Shown here: in pieces, positions 37,501-47,767 of the stretch
How positions within the stretch are numbered: position 1 is the first letter of the stretch
How the letters are laid out: each line of letters opens with the position of its first letter
Origin: CAVOGJ01 sp963700865
GTDB taxonomy: Bacteria; Planctomycetota; Planctomycetia; Pirellulales; Pirellulaceae
Direction: 5' to 3'
Length of the DNA stretch: 64,000 bases
Assembly: GCA_963700865.1 (NCBI GenBank)
Contig: CAVOZC010000018.1
Location: forward strand, 992,001-1,056,000
The notes under the pieces: model-generated
Databases searched by the model: none
What the model was told of the DNA's origin: nothing
The model's input: only the letters and a program-made list of their open reading frames with translations
Position numbers and translations under genes: made by a program

Positions 37501-38240
37501 GCCAACAATTCCGGGTCGACGATGACCTGCAGTTCGTCTTCCAGTCCGCCAATCACGTTCGATTGAGACACGCCAGGCACGCGTTCGAAACGGGCCTCGA
37601 TCTCGTCCTCGGCGAACCGCCGCAACTTGGCCACGTCCAGACTTTCTGGCGGCAGGAGGGTGGCAACTTCGGGATGCTCCGCCGCCAACAACCGCAGTCG
37701 CAGCATCGCCAGCCCGACATTCGCGGTGCGGCGAACGGGTGCCAGCAGAGTCGTCAATTCGGGATGCTGTTGTTCAAAGGCGTCGAACCGCTCATCGCTC
37801 GGGCGCTGGGCACTCAGGATGAACCAGGCGATCGGCCGGTCGGAAGAATTGGAAGTCGTGATCACGGGTTCATCCGCGTCTTGCGGATACTCGCGGACTT
37901 GCTGCAGGCGACTGTTGACCTTGAGCAGCGCCTCTTCCATGTTCGTGCCGACCTGGTATTCGAGGGTGATCGTTCCTTTCGAATCGGCGCTCTCCGAAGT
38001 CATCTTGACCACGCCCTCGGCGCTCTTGAGCTGCTCCTCCTGCTCCATCGTGATTTCCTGCTCGACCTCCTGCGGGCTCGCACCCGGCCAGAGCGTTTCA
38101 ATCGTGATCGTGGGTGTCTGCACCTCAGGCGTCAGCTGCATCGGCATCCGCGTCAGAGCGACCAAGCCGAACAGTGACACCAGCAGCGCGCCGACGCTGA
38201 CTTTCACCGGATTACGTACGATCGCTTCAATCAGTTGCAT
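34586..38240 (-). CDS. RND efflux pump permease, HAE1-like (frameshifted in this sequence)
   Basis: Joined, this is about 1217 residues with the duplicated layout of RND pumps. The start at ATG 38240 gives MQLIEAIVRNPVKVSVGALL, the first helix. The first half has periplasmic loops and a run of helices including LAFAVGMLVDNAVVVLENIYRRH, with the usual acidic residues in the fourth helix. The second half has the mirrored FVILIGTVVNNPILIVHQSL. The break is at about 36450-36470 in a GC-rich GGCGGGCGGGG-type tract, between REGRVPSTARR and GRGRKAWSALPLGWR, where one extra base fits. The membrane fusion protein gene is upstream on the same strand. No TolC-like gene is in the window. Confidence 0.9.
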
Positions 38241-38369
38241 GGCGGCCTGGATCGGATGCGGAACGATGGCGAGTGAAATGAATGACAGTCGAAACCGGTG
38301 CGAGCGGCACGCCGGTGCGTATCTCGCGTTCCTGCCGGGCGGTGGTCGCCACGCATTCGCACCAGCCAC

Positions 38370-39672
38370 TCATGGCACGGCCACTTGGGCGGCGGCCGGT
38401 TCTGCCGACGCCGCGGTAAGGGTTGGCTGCTGAACACCGGAAATCACGACATCCTGTCCAGGTCGTAAGCGTTCATTGCCTTCGACCACGACCCACTGTC
38501 CCGCCTGCAACGGTCCCTTGACCTGGATGAGGCTCCCCGACGCGACTCCCAATTGTACTGGCAGCGGGGTGGCTTTTCCGTTTTTGTCATCGCTTGTCGC
38601 GACGATATAGACAATGGGTTGCGGCCCTCCCAGCACCAAGGCGTCTTTCGGAACCATCACGGCCAGTTGCCGGGGTCCCGTGGGCAATTCCACCCGCGCG
38701 TACATGCCAGACTTCAACAAGGGACCGTCAGGAGAGATGACATTTGTCACCAGGACCTTGACGGGAAACGTCCGCGAGCGCTCTTCGGCCTTGGGAACGA
38801 CCGTTTCGACGACGCCCGAGAAAACATGGGTTGGCAGCGCCGGAACCTCGACGCGGACCGTCGTCCCGGGCTTGATAAATGGCACGTGCTGTTCAGTGAC
38901 AAAGGCCTCGACCTCGACTTCGTCGAGAGAGATCACCTCCATGACCGGATCGCCCGTTTTGACCCACGCGCCCTCCTCGGCGTATTCCGCGATCACGTAA
39001 CCGTTGAAACGCGAGATAATGGTGTACTTCTTGATCCGATCCTGAATCTGTTTGACCATCGCGTCTTGCATGGCGACTTGCGCCCGCGATTGAGAGATTC
39101 GCTCGGGTCGCGGCCCTTCCATGACCAGTTCGTAGGCTGCCTGAGCATCGTAGAACGCCTGCTCGGCCGCCGTCGCAAGGGAGAGGGCTTCGTCGAGCTG
39201 TTCCTCGGAGATGGCCTGCGAGCGCCTCAGTTCCTCGGCCCGTTGACGCCGCCCCACCGCGTACTCCATTTGTGCCTTGGCACCCAACATCTTTGCCTTG
39301 GCCTGCATCCGCTCTTCAGGTCGCGAGCCATTTGCCAGCTCGGCCAGTTGCTGCGTCCGCAGTTCCAACTCCGCTTCCGCCGCCAGCAACTCGAGCTTGA
39401 TCGTTTCGGTCAACAGCAGGACAAGCGGCTCACCCTGACTACACGCGCTGGCCCTCATGGGCGACCAGTTGCACGACCCGGCCGTCCACCGCGCTGCCAA
39501 TGATGGCTCGCTTGGGTGACATGACATTCGCCACAAACGTGCTTCCGGCGGCCACTTCCTTTTCAACGGCGCGAGTCACCACGACGGGCGCCGCTGGTGG
39601 TTGCGCGAGGGCCGACGTGACGAGCAAGCTGGTCACGACAATCAGCGCACAGCGTGGCGTGGAGAAGTCCAT
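38370..39672 (-). CDS. RND membrane fusion protein, HlyD-like (frameshifted in this sequence)
   Basis: Joined, this periplasmic adaptor is about 433 residues. It opens at ATG 39672 with a signal peptide (CALIVVTSLLVTSALAQ). A lipoyl half-motif, GSAVDGRVVQLVAHEGQRV, follows, then a long helical hairpin (KLELLAAEAELELRTQQLAEL and similar), the second lipoyl half (TIISRFNGYVIAEYAEEGAWVKTGDPVMEV), and beta-barrel domains. The break is at 39438-39442, where a TAG stop appears; one extra T explains it, and the next frame resumes SQGEPLVLLL. It bridges the RND permease to an outer membrane channel. The permease starts 130 bases downstream. Confidence 0.88.
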
Positions 39673-40138
39673 ACGTACCTTGGGAAAAAGCCACGCGACC
39701 AGGGGCGAGAGACGGCGAAGTGGAAACTCAATCTTAGATCGAAAGCGGGTGGCTGACAGCGCTCCCAGCCGCAATCTTCCCCCGCCTATGGGTAAAAACC
39801 GTAAGAAACGGGGGGAAATCACCACCACCCCGCTCGCCGTGGGGCCGACTTTCAGCCCCGAGAGACTTGTGTGGTACGATGCGTGGCGAGCGTGGGGCGA
39901 ACGATCGTCGGCTGCTTTCTTAATTGCCCGCCGCTTGCCGGCGGGAGTTTCACGGGAGCCGGCCACGGCAGTGCGAAAAGGCCGGGACACTGCGTCCTTC
40001 TCGGGTCATTCGTGCCGAATCGGGACCGCAAACGACCACCCCAGCACGATCAATTTTGGTGCCGAACAGGCTGGCGTCGTCGGATGCCCCGTGTCGCTTC
40101 ACTGATGGTGCTTCGCAAATAGACTTGAAGGGGATCCC
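39673..40138. promoter_or_regulatory. Divergent region between the RND operon and the S41 protein
   Basis: About 470 bases hold promoters for both directions. A hairpin, CCCGCCG-CTTGC-CGGCGGG, lies at 39927-39945. AAGGGGAT at about 40127-40134 is the ribosome binding site of the S41 gene. Nothing else stands out. Confidence 0.4.
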
Positions 40139-41521
40139 ATGCAACCGTTGTTCTTCCGAGTTCCCTCGCGGCAGCGGGTGGCCGGCCTGGTCGCTTTGTT
40201 CGTATTTGCCGGCGGTTTGCCGCAGGCCAGTCGGGCTCAGCCCGCCGCCGCCGCCGTCGCCACGCCCGCCGCATCGGCCGAGTCCTCGGCCTACGAATTG
40301 AACCTCAGCTCCTTTGATATTGCCTGGCAGCGTGTCCAGGAGACGGCCTGGTCACCCGATTTTGACGCCGAGGCCTGGGCGGCCCAGCGGGATGCACTGC
40401 GTCCCCAAATCACACCCGACTCGACACGCGAGGAAGTGCGTGGCTATATCACCACGATGCTCGCGTCGCTGGGGCAAAGTCACTTTGGTGTTATTCCGGC
40501 CACGCTGTATGAAAAGTGGGACACCCCCCACGATGCGGATGGCCACGCGGGATTCTTTGTGCGGATGGTCGACGGCCAGCCAACCGTCACGGAAGTTCTG
40601 CCCGGAATGGGCGCCGCGGCCCAAGGAGTCCAGACGGGTTGGCGACTGGTCAAGTTGAGGGACAAGCCGATCAGTGAGCTGATCGCCTTGCTCCGTTCCG
40701 CCACGGCCAAGCCGGACGAGCATGAATTGCTTTTCCAGGCCGCTTACATGATTGACGCGCAGCTGCGTGGAGCCGTGGGGGACGAGTTGTCCGTGACGTT
40801 CGAGGATGGAGATGGCACGGAGCATTCCCTCGACCTGCCCTTGCAGCAAATGAAGGGCGAGGTGGTCGAAATCGCCAACTTGCCGCGAACGGTCGTGCGA
40901 CAAGAACGGAAAGAGGTCGCCCCCGGGATCGCGTATTTCTCCTTCAGCAACTTCTTCGCGCCGGCCCAGGTCTTTCGCGAGTGGAGCCAGGCGGTCGAGA
41001 TGGCCGCACAGGGGCGAGGCCTGATCCTCGATCTCCGTGGTAATGGAGGCGGAATCGCCGGCATGACGATGGGGATTGCGAATCGTCTGGCGGAAAAAAA
41101 GAACCAGTATCTGGGCACATTGAAGACAAAGGATACGGAACTGAAATTCGTGTTGATCCCCTCGGCGCATCCTTACACCGGGCCGGTGGCGGTACTTGTC
41201 GACGAGTGTTCCGCCTCGGCATCGGAGTTCCTGGCGGGGGGGTTGCAAGCCGTCGGGCGAGCGCGGGTCTTCGGCAACACGACGGCCGGCGCGGCGTTAC
41301 CATCGGTGATCGAGCCGTTGCCCAATGGCGATCGTTTGCAGTACGCCTTCGCCTCGTATATCGATTTTCGCGACCGCAATATCGAGGGGGAGGGGGTGGT
41401 GCCTGACGAACCCGTTTCGCTGAACCGCAGCGACCTGTTGGAGGGGACTGACCGCGCCCTGCAGCAGGCCATACAATGGATCGACAGCCAAGTCTCGGAG
41501 ACGAAGGACGAATCCCCTTGA
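40139..41521 (+). CDS. S41 family peptidase, secreted
   Basis: The product is 460 residues with a signal peptide (VAGLVALFVFAGGLPQ, then ASRAQP) and a strong AAGGGGAT site. The S41 core is clear: YFSFSNFF, ILDLRGNGGG, and the catalytic Ser (about 362) in SASASEFLAGG. The position that carries the catalytic Lys in CtpA (TWGKGTVQ in the gene at 25116) reads NTTAGAALPS here, with no Lys. This may be a different S41 subgroup (some use other residues) or an inactive protein. A helical region precedes the core. The LolA-like gene follows on the same strand. Confidence 0.88.
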   Translation: MQPLFFRVPSRQRVAGLVALFVFAGGLPQASRAQPAAAAVATPAASAESSAYELNLSSFDIAWQRVQETAWSPDFDAEAWAAQRDALRPQITPDSTREEVRGYITTMLASLGQSHFGVIPATLYEKWDTPHDADGHAGFFVRMVDGQPTVTEVLPGMGAAAQGVQTGWRLVKLRDKPISELIALLRSATAKPDEHELLFQAAYMIDAQLRGAVGDELSVTFEDGDGTEHSLDLPLQQMKGEVVEIANLPRTVVRQERKEVAPGIAYFSFSNFFAPAQVFREWSQAVEMAAQGRGLILDLRGNGGGIAGMTMGIANRLAEKKNQYLGTLKTKDTELKFVLIPSAHPYTGPVAVLVDECSASASEFLAGGLQAVGRARVFGNTTAGAALPSVIEPLPNGDRLQYAFASYIDFRDRNIEGEGVVPDEPVSLNRSDLLEGTDRALQQAIQWIDSQVSETKDESP

Positions 41522-41628
41522 TCCGCCCGGGGATTCGATCAGGCGCAGGACGCAACCTGAAAAGGCCCCGCTGCTCAGTCGGGCTGAGTTTAATACGGAT
41601 AGCTTACATGCCCAGGAGTTCCATAATG

Positions 41629-42480
41629 ATGTCTCAGTTGCGCATAGGTTTCATGTTCATGAGTTTGATGGTGCTGGTCGGCAGCGTGGGGGCCCAAGAG
41701 GCCGGTGTGGCCACGGCTCCCACGACCCAGGCGGCGGGGAAAGATTTACCCGAGGGTCGCGCCGTCCTGGACGCGTTTGTCGAAGCCACCGGTGGCAAGA
41801 CGATGCTCACCAAGATCAAGTCGACAATGACCAAGGCAGAGATGGAGATGCCGGCGTTGGGGGTCAAGGCCGATCTGACGATCACCCAGATCGCTCCCAA
41901 TCGGTCGTACTTTATCGCCAACATGCCGGGAATTGGCGAAGTCGTACGTTACACGGACGGCAAATCCGCAACGGCCTGGGAGACGCATCCGCTCATGGGG
42001 GCTCGTCTGATCGAAGGCGAGGAACTCACCGCGGCTTTGCGGGACGCGGACCTGCTCGCACCGCTCCATCCGGAGAAATACTACAAGAGCATCGAATGCG
42101 TCGGCGAAGTGGCAATCGACGGGCGTCCCTGTTATCAGGTCGAGTCGACACTGAATGATGGCGGCGTGGAGACCACCTACTACGACAAGGATTCGAAACT
42201 GTTGGTGCGGGTCGAGCGATCGGAAAAGACGCCGATGGGGGATGTCAAGACACTCGTCGACATGACGGACTACCGCGACGTGGGCGGCATGAAGTTTCCC
42301 CATAAATCGACGTTGGACTTTATGAATCAAAAACAGGTCATTACCGTCAAGTCGATTGAGCTGGATGGACCGATTGACGAGTCGGCTTTTGCGCCGCCGC
42401 CGGAAATCAAGGAATTGATGGACAAGGATGCGGCCGAGGCCAAAAGCGAAGCGGAAGCCGAAGCGGAAGCGACCAAATAG
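41629..42480 (+). CDS. LolA-like secreted protein
   Basis: The product is 283 residues from ATG 41629 (ATG 41626 is adjacent; AGGAG lies about 12 bases upstream). It has a signal peptide ending VGSVGAQ. The body, AVLDAFVEATGGKTML, then KAEMEMPALGVKADLTITQIAPN, then CYQVESTLNDGGVETTYYDKDSKLLVRVE, resembles outer membrane lipoprotein-sorting (LolA/LolB-type) beta folds that bind acyl chains. An acidic Ala/Glu-rich tail ends the protein. The role is uncertain; it may carry lipids or lipoproteins through the periplasm. It probably shares a transcript with the S41 gene 108 bases upstream. Confidence 0.72.
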   Translation: MSQLRIGFMFMSLMVLVGSVGAQEAGVATAPTTQAAGKDLPEGRAVLDAFVEATGGKTMLTKIKSTMTKAEMEMPALGVKADLTITQIAPNRSYFIANMPGIGEVVRYTDGKSATAWETHPLMGARLIEGEELTAALRDADLLAPLHPEKYYKSIECVGEVAIDGRPCYQVESTLNDGGVETTYYDKDSKLLVRVERSEKTPMGDVKTLVDMTDYRDVGGMKFPHKSTLDFMNQKQVITVKSIELDGPIDESAFAPPPEIKELMDKDAAEAKSEAEAEAEATK

Positions 42481-42684
42481 CTCTGAGCCGCTTGACTGTC
42501 TGGCCGCCGGTCGTTTGTGCCAAACGCCGTGCGGCGAGGAGGCGGAGCAAACATCAACGGCGCCGCTTCCGACGCGTACGGGCAACGATGGGTTACCGAT
42601 CAGCCTGAAACTCCCCGCGGCAAGGCGTGTGGGCTCGTGTGGGCCTGTTTCTCGTGGTCGGCCTTCGCGGATGCCCGCCGCGAC

Positions 42685-43323
42685 TCAGTCGGCATCCGGG
42701 CCGTTGACGATGCGGAAGACGACCGCCGCCAGCCCGCCACCGGCCAACCCCGCCGCCAGGTAAATCCAGATTTTTGACCAGGCGACTTTGTGCAGCACGC
42801 ACAACCCGACGGCCACGGCCGGATTGAAGGCGCCTCCGGAGATCGGCCCGACCGTGAGGGCACCGACCAGCACGGTGAAGCCGATCGCCAGGCCATAGAA
42901 CGAATTGCCGGCGGTGCCGCTCGCCGTGGCAACGTTCAGGACCACGTAGGCCAGGGCAAAGGTAAAGAGGAATTCGGCCAGCAGGACCTTGGGAATGACC
43001 GCCGCGGGCAAATCGATGGCCAACGGCGTCGCGCCGTCCCATAGGAAGAGGGCAGTGACCGCCGCGGCCACGGCGGCCGCGGTTTGCGCGACGACATAGG
43101 GTACGGCGTCGGCCGCCGTGCATTTGCCACGCAAAGTGACGGCCAGGGTGACGGCCGGGTTATAGTGCCCGCCCGAGACATAACCGCCGGCGTAGACCAT
43201 GACCATCAGGGTGCTGGCGATGGCCAGGGCGCCAAAGCCGCCCAGGTCGGGGCCGAGTACGACGTTTCCGACCGCCAACACGAGGAAAAACGTCCCCACG
43301 AATTCCACGAGGTACTTGTTCAC
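42685..43323 (-). CDS. Aquaporin (MIP family)
   Basis: The product is 212 residues from GTG 43323 (VNKYLVEFVGTFFLVLAVGN). Both NPA boxes of the major intrinsic proteins are present, in GGHYNPAVTLAV and GGAFNPAVAVG. Six membrane helices and two half-helices are visible. The sequence around the first box (GYVSGGHYNPAVT) and the short loops suggest a water-selective aquaporin (AqpZ/AqpN type) rather than a glycerol facilitator, but residues of the selectivity filter cannot be judged with certainty. The upstream open frame to 43452 lacks sense. Confidence 0.92.
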   Translation of the reverse strand: MNKYLVEFVGTFFLVLAVGNVVLGPDLGGFGALAIASTLMVMVYAGGYVSGGHYNPAVTLAVTLRGKCTAADAVPYVVAQTAAAVAAAVTALFLWDGATPLAIDLPAAVIPKVLLAEFLFTFALAYVVLNVATASGTAGNSFYGLAIGFTVLVGALTVGPISGGAFNPAVAVGLCVLHKVAWSKIWIYLAAGLAGGGLAAVVFRIVNGPDAD

Positions 43324-43634
43324 GTTGCTTCCTTTTTCCACTGCCGCTCGAATCGTCCGAGGTCCTCGCCGCTCGAGTCCTCCTGCCCGGCGGATTCTAT
43401 CAGATCGGGCGGTCGCGGGGGGAAGCCCCCGCGGGTGGTCGGGAGTCGTCACGCGGCCAGAAACTGTATCTACCTTGGGCCGCGGACGGTTGCGACTGGA
43501 CGCGGCCTTTGTTGAAATGCCACCAGCGACGACGCCTGCAGCGACGAGGCGCGTTCGTCGCGGTGGTCGCCGGGGCGGGTTGCCACATCAGATCAAGCAA
43601 ACGTTCCTCAGGTCAACTGGTATCGGAGCCGTCG
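43324..43634. promoter_or_regulatory. Divergent region between aquaporin and alanine dehydrogenase
   Basis: About 310 bases hold both promoters. Open frames here are shadow-like. I see no hairpin or repeat worth naming. Confidence 0.4.
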
Positions 43635-44738
43635 ATGATTGTTGGTGTTCCCAAGGAAATGAAGCGGGATGAGTACCGTGTGGCGATGCTCCCGGTCGGG
43701 GTCGAGGAACTGGTTCGCCGAGGACATCAGGTCCTCTTCGAGGTATCGGCTGGACTCGGTTCGGGACTGCTGGACGAGGAGTATGTCGAAAGCGGCGCGG
43801 AACTGGTCTCCACGGCCGCGGAGATTTTTGAGCGGTCCGATTTGATCGTCAAGGTCAAGGAACCACTGCCGTCCGAATGGCCTCATATTCGGGCCGAGCA
43901 GTTGATTTTTACCTACTTCCATTTCGCCGCCGACATTGCCTTGACCGAGGCGATGATCGCGTCGGGGTCGAACTGTATCGCGTATGAGACGCTGACCGAC
44001 CGTCGGGGACGACTGCCTTTGCTGACACCGATGAGCGAGGTCGCCGGTAGGATGAGCATCCAGGAAGGCGCGAAGTACCTGGAGCGCCCGCAGATGGGCC
44101 GAGGCATTCTGCTCGGCGGTGTGCCGGGCGTCGCGCCGGCGCACATCACGATCTTGGGTGGCGGCGTCGTGGGTGCCAACGCGGCCAAGATCGCTGCCGG
44201 TTTTCAAGCCGATGTGGCGATCCTCGACATCAATCTCGATCGCCTGCGTTATCTGGACGATATCATGCCAGCGAATGTTAACGTATTGTATAGCGATCGC
44301 CACAACATTCGTGAGCAGTTGGTCAAGGCCGACCTGGTCGTCGGTGCCGTACTCATTCCCGGGGCCAAGGCGCCTTGTTTGATCGAACGGGCTGATTTGA
44401 AGCACATGAAGTCGGGAAGCGTGATTATCGACGTGGCGGTGGACCAGGGAGGGTGCGTGGAAACGGCCAAGCCGACGACGCACAGCGATCCGACCTACAT
44501 TATTGACGACGTGGTCCATTACTGCGTTGCCAATATGCCGGGGGCAGTGGGCCGAACCAGTACCTTTGCGCTGTGTAACGTCACGTTGCCTTGGGTATTG
44601 CAGTTGGCGGAGCACGGGATGCAGGCCGCCGAGAAATTTCCCGAACTGGCCTCGGCAGTGAATGTGCACCAGGGGCAAATCACGAATCGCGCGGTCGCCG
44701 AGACATTTGGATTGCCCTACGTCGCGAACTGGAACTGA
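43635..44738 (+). CDS. ald: Alanine dehydrogenase
   Basis: Ald converts L-alanine and NAD to pyruvate, ammonia and NADH. The 367-residue product has the family opening IVGVPKEMKRDEYRVAMLPVG, the substrate Lys in LIVKVKEPL, and the substrate and acid-base region FTYFHFAADIALTEAM. The nucleotide-binding loop is ITILGGGVVGANAAKIAAGF, and DVAVDQGGCVETAKPTTHSDPTY is characteristic. The start at ATG 43635 is the family N-terminus; upstream open frame is not related. It stands alone between the aquaporin and the RDD locus. Confidence 0.96.
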   Translation: MIVGVPKEMKRDEYRVAMLPVGVEELVRRGHQVLFEVSAGLGSGLLDEEYVESGAELVSTAAEIFERSDLIVKVKEPLPSEWPHIRAEQLIFTYFHFAADIALTEAMIASGSNCIAYETLTDRRGRLPLLTPMSEVAGRMSIQEGAKYLERPQMGRGILLGGVPGVAPAHITILGGGVVGANAAKIAAGFQADVAILDINLDRLRYLDDIMPANVNVLYSDRHNIREQLVKADLVVGAVLIPGAKAPCLIERADLKHMKSGSVIIDVAVDQGGCVETAKPTTHSDPTYIIDDVVHYCVANMPGAVGRTSTFALCNVTLPWVLQLAEHGMQAAEKFPELASAVNVHQGQITNRAVAETFGLPYVANWN

Positions 44739-44926
44739 ATGCCCACAATTCACGGCTGGTCGGTCACCCCCGGATGTCACGGTCGGAACGCTGCCAACAG
44801 GCTTTGCCTCGGCCGCTGGGCGGAAACAGGTTGCCTTGTTCGCCCGCCCATCAAATAATCAAGCCTGGACCGCTGTGGAAATAGCGAGCCGACTTTTGTT
44901 CCCTCCCACGATTTGGATACGGCGCG

Positions 44927-45907
44927 GTGCAGCCCAAGGACCAAATTGACTCGTCGATCGAAATCGTGACCCCCGAGAATATCGCTTTCCGGTATCAGGT
45001 AGCGGGTCCGTTTCGCCGCATGCCATCCTTCCTGATTGACTTTGCCATCCGCTTTGCGGTGGTGCTCTTGGAGGCGTTCGTCTTGGGGCTGCTCGGTTTG
45101 ATGGGCGGATTCGCGGGAATTGCGATTCTGATCCTGTCCTATTTCATGATGGAATGGTTCTACGGTGGACTCTTCGAAACCTACTGGAACGGGCAGACAC
45201 CCGGTAAACGAATCATGGGGATTCGGGTGCTCAGTGTCGACGGCCAGCCGGTAAACGGTCTGCAGGCCGTGATGCGGAATGTGCTGCGGTTTGCCGATAT
45301 GATGCCGCTCCTACCGTTGGCGGCTCTGAATGAGGAGTTGGCGGGCGCGGCCCTGCCCATCTTTTTCATCGGCTTGGTAACGCCAATGTTCAATCGTCGT
45401 TTCCAGCGGTTAGGGGACTTCGTGACGGGCACGATGGTCGTGATCGAGGAACAGAGCTGGCTGTTCGGTGTTTCCTCCATCGAGGACCCACGAGCCGCCC
45501 AGCTGGCGGAATACATCCCGGCCAATTTTCGCATCACCCAGCAGCTCAGTCGTGCGGTGGCGACGTATGTGGAACGTCGCAAGTACTTTTCACCGGCTCG
45601 CCGCCGTGAGATCGCCCGCCACCTGGCCGAACCGTTGCTGGCCGAATTTCGCTTGCCTCAAGATACAAGTTACGACTTGATGGTTTGTGCGTTGTATCAC
45701 CGCGCCTTCATTGCCGATCAGGGTCGAGCCGAGGACGATATCATCCGTTCGATTGGGCAGTCGCCGTTTCGGTCGGGCGAGTCACCGGCACCATGGCCCT
45801 TTCCACGTCCGACCGATACGGCCACACAGCCGCTCTCCGTGGGAGTTGAACCGATCGTGGCGCCGGCACAAGCGGGCCCTGCCACCGCCAGCGGAGAGCA
45901 GCCATGA
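44927..45907 (+). CDS. RDD family membrane protein (first gene of the MoxR locus)
   Basis: The product is 326 residues from GTG 44927. A short lead (SSIEIVTPENIAFRYQVAG) precedes the RDD domain with its helices and the signature NGQTPGKRIMGIRVLSVDGQ. The RDD domain has about three or four helices; the C-terminal part is cytoplasmic, with helices of basic composition (YVERRKYFSPARRREIARHL). The start is uncertain because no clear site precedes it. The stop overlaps the next gene (ATGA), so translation is coupled. RDD proteins are common neighbours of SpoIIM and DUF58 genes. Confidence 0.88.
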   Translation: MQPKDQIDSSIEIVTPENIAFRYQVAGPFRRMPSFLIDFAIRFAVVLLEAFVLGLLGLMGGFAGIAILILSYFMMEWFYGGLFETYWNGQTPGKRIMGIRVLSVDGQPVNGLQAVMRNVLRFADMMPLLPLAALNEELAGAALPIFFIGLVTPMFNRRFQRLGDFVTGTMVVIEEQSWLFGVSSIEDPRAAQLAEYIPANFRITQQLSRAVATYVERRKYFSPARRREIARHLAEPLLAEFRLPQDTSYDLMVCALYHRAFIADQGRAEDDIIRSIGQSPFRSGESPAPWPFPRPTDTATQPLSVGVEPIVAPAQAGPATASGEQP

Positions 45908-46881
45908 AGGTCGTCGATCTGCTTCAACAACGTCGCAGTCACTGGCAAGAGCTGGAACAGCTATGTGGCGAATTGGAACACCGGCGTCGTAAGAGCCTGG
46001 GGGCGGAGAAGGTGACCCGTTTTGGGACGCTCTACCGGTCCGCCTGTGCCGATCTGGCGTTGTCCGACGCTTATCAACTGCCGCCCAATACGGTTCAGTA
46101 CCTGCATCGCCTGGTGGGGCGGGCCCATAATCAGCTTTATCGCAGCCGTGCCTTTGATACCCAAACTTGGGCGCATAAAATGCTCCACGACGTGCCACGA
46201 CAGATCTTTGACGATCGCTGCGTGCAGACGGCGTTCTGCGTCTTCTGGGGGATCTTCATCATTTCGGCCCTGCTCGCCGCGAATGAAAAAGCCTGGCCGG
46301 AGTACGCGGAACAGATGCTCACCGAGCCGTTGCTGGAGCAGATGCGGGAGAATTTCGCCAATCCGATCAACGGCCGCAATCCGAACATGAACCCGATCAT
46401 GGCGAGTTTCTACATCCAGCATAATACCGGAATTGGTCTGCAGTGTTTCGCGGGCGGCCTGCTGATTGTTCCCGGTTTGCTGACCACGATCTTCAACGCG
46501 GCTCACCTGGGCGCCGCCTTTGGCTATTTCGCCAGGGCCGATGTGGTGGAAGGAAAGAATTTCTTTCATTTCGTGACCGCGCACGGGCCGTTTGAGCTGA
46601 CCGCTATCGTCTTGTCGGCGGGTGCCGGTTTGCGGTTGGGCATGGCCTGGATCCAGACGAATGGAATGAGCCGTTTATCTTCCTTGCGGCAGACCGCCTA
46701 TGACGCGATGCCGATCATGGGTGCCGCGATGGTTCTCTTTTTTCTGGCGGCTTTGATCGAGGCCTTTCTTTCTCCCTCGGCAGCTCCCTATTGGTTGAAG
46801 GCGGCTGTGGCGGTGGTTTCCAGTGGTCTGATGATGGCCTACTTTGTGGTTCTCGGATTTCCGCGGGACGAGGGAGCGTAG
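45904..46881 (+). CDS. SpoIIM/DUF95 family membrane protein
   Basis: The product is 325 residues. A soluble helical N-terminus of about 105 residues (MKVVDLLQQRRSHWQELEQL) precedes about five membrane helices. The FCVFWGIFIISALLAANEK helix and the NPIMASFYIQHNTGIGLQCFAGGLLIVPG block are typical of the SpoIIM family. Despite the name, these occur outside sporulating bacteria, often with RDD and MoxR genes. It overlaps the RDD gene by four bases, and the next gene starts five bases after its stop. Confidence 0.9.
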   Translation: MKVVDLLQQRRSHWQELEQLCGELEHRRRKSLGAEKVTRFGTLYRSACADLALSDAYQLPPNTVQYLHRLVGRAHNQLYRSRAFDTQTWAHKMLHDVPRQIFDDRCVQTAFCVFWGIFIISALLAANEKAWPEYAEQMLTEPLLEQMRENFANPINGRNPNMNPIMASFYIQHNTGIGLQCFAGGLLIVPGLLTTIFNAAHLGAAFGYFARADVVEGKNFFHFVTAHGPFELTAIVLSAGAGLRLGMAWIQTNGMSRLSSLRQTAYDAMPIMGAAMVLFFLAALIEAFLSPSAAPYWLKAAVAVVSSGLMMAYFVVLGFPRDEGA

Positions 46882-46886
46882 CTGAC

Positions 46887-47765
46887 ATGCAACTCGACCG
46901 CACTCGAATCGCCATTCGCGAACGCAGTTTTCTCGACATTCTTGATCTATCGTTGCGCGTGATCGTCGCCTTTGGCGGTCCCCTCTTTCTCGGTCTCGCC
47001 GCAGTTATCGTCCCGTTGATGATCGTGAATTTCCTGTTGATTGGCTGGATGACCCAAATCGGCGATGAGATTGAATCGTATGCACGCTACCTGTGGACCA
47101 TGACGTTGCTGGTGGTCATTCAGGCGCCACTCGTTTCCATCTTCGTGACTCCCTTCCTGGGTAACGCCATGTTCCTGGAAGATGTCAGGCCTCGCGTGAT
47201 CTTGCAGGTCGTGCGTCAGTCGGCCGGCGGCTTGATCCTCAATATGTTGCTGCTGCGCGGAGTACTCGTCTCCTGGCTACTGGTTTGGTTGATACCTCGC
47301 GGCAGCGGCTATACGGGCTGGGAAGTCTGGTTGATCCTGCTGGCCGCTTACACGCTTTTGTTTCGGGCGTCCCGTCCGTTCATCAATGAAATTATCCTGT
47401 TGGAACGGAACCCCCTTCGTTCCCGCAACGCCAATGTCATTACCGTCGGACGCCGCAGCGCGGCGTTACACGGCCCCAATGCGGGTGAGCTGGTTTCCCG
47501 CTGGATGGGGAGCCTGCTGGTGGCATTGGTCCTGGTTCTCTGCCTGCTGGCCACGATGTGGTTCTTGTGGGGTATGTTGCTGTTCGACTGGAACTGGGGT
47601 CCCTTCATGCTGCACTGCTGCTTTCCACTCTCCTTGTGGATGGTCGCGGGCTACTTCTCGGTCGTGCGGTTTCTCAGCTATCTTGACTTACGGATTCGCC
47701 GCGAAGGTTGGGAAGTCGAATTGATCATGCGGGCCGCCGCGGCAAATCTCCTGAGGACAGCCTGA
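46887..47765 (+). CDS. Polytopic membrane protein of the MoxR locus
   Basis: The product is 292 residues from ATG 46887. It has about five or six hydrophobic segments, for example GPLFLGLAAVIVPLMIVNFLL and LLVVIQAPLVSIFVTPFLG. I know no specific family name. A similar membrane gene with a glycerophosphodiester-type MINLL pattern is not evident. The next gene follows with two bases between stop and start. Its position between SpoIIM and DUF4129 genes suggests that it is part of the same membrane assembly. Confidence 0.78.
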   Translation: MQLDRTRIAIRERSFLDILDLSLRVIVAFGGPLFLGLAAVIVPLMIVNFLLIGWMTQIGDEIESYARYLWTMTLLVVIQAPLVSIFVTPFLGNAMFLEDVRPRVILQVVRQSAGGLILNMLLLRGVLVSWLLVWLIPRGSGYTGWEVWLILLAAYTLLFRASRPFINEIILLERNPLRSRNANVITVGRRSAALHGPNAGELVSRWMGSLLVALVLVLCLLATMWFLWGMLLFDWNWGPFMLHCCFPLSLWMVAGYFSVVRFLSYLDLRIRREGWEVELIMRAAAANLLRTA

Positions 47766-47767
47766 GC

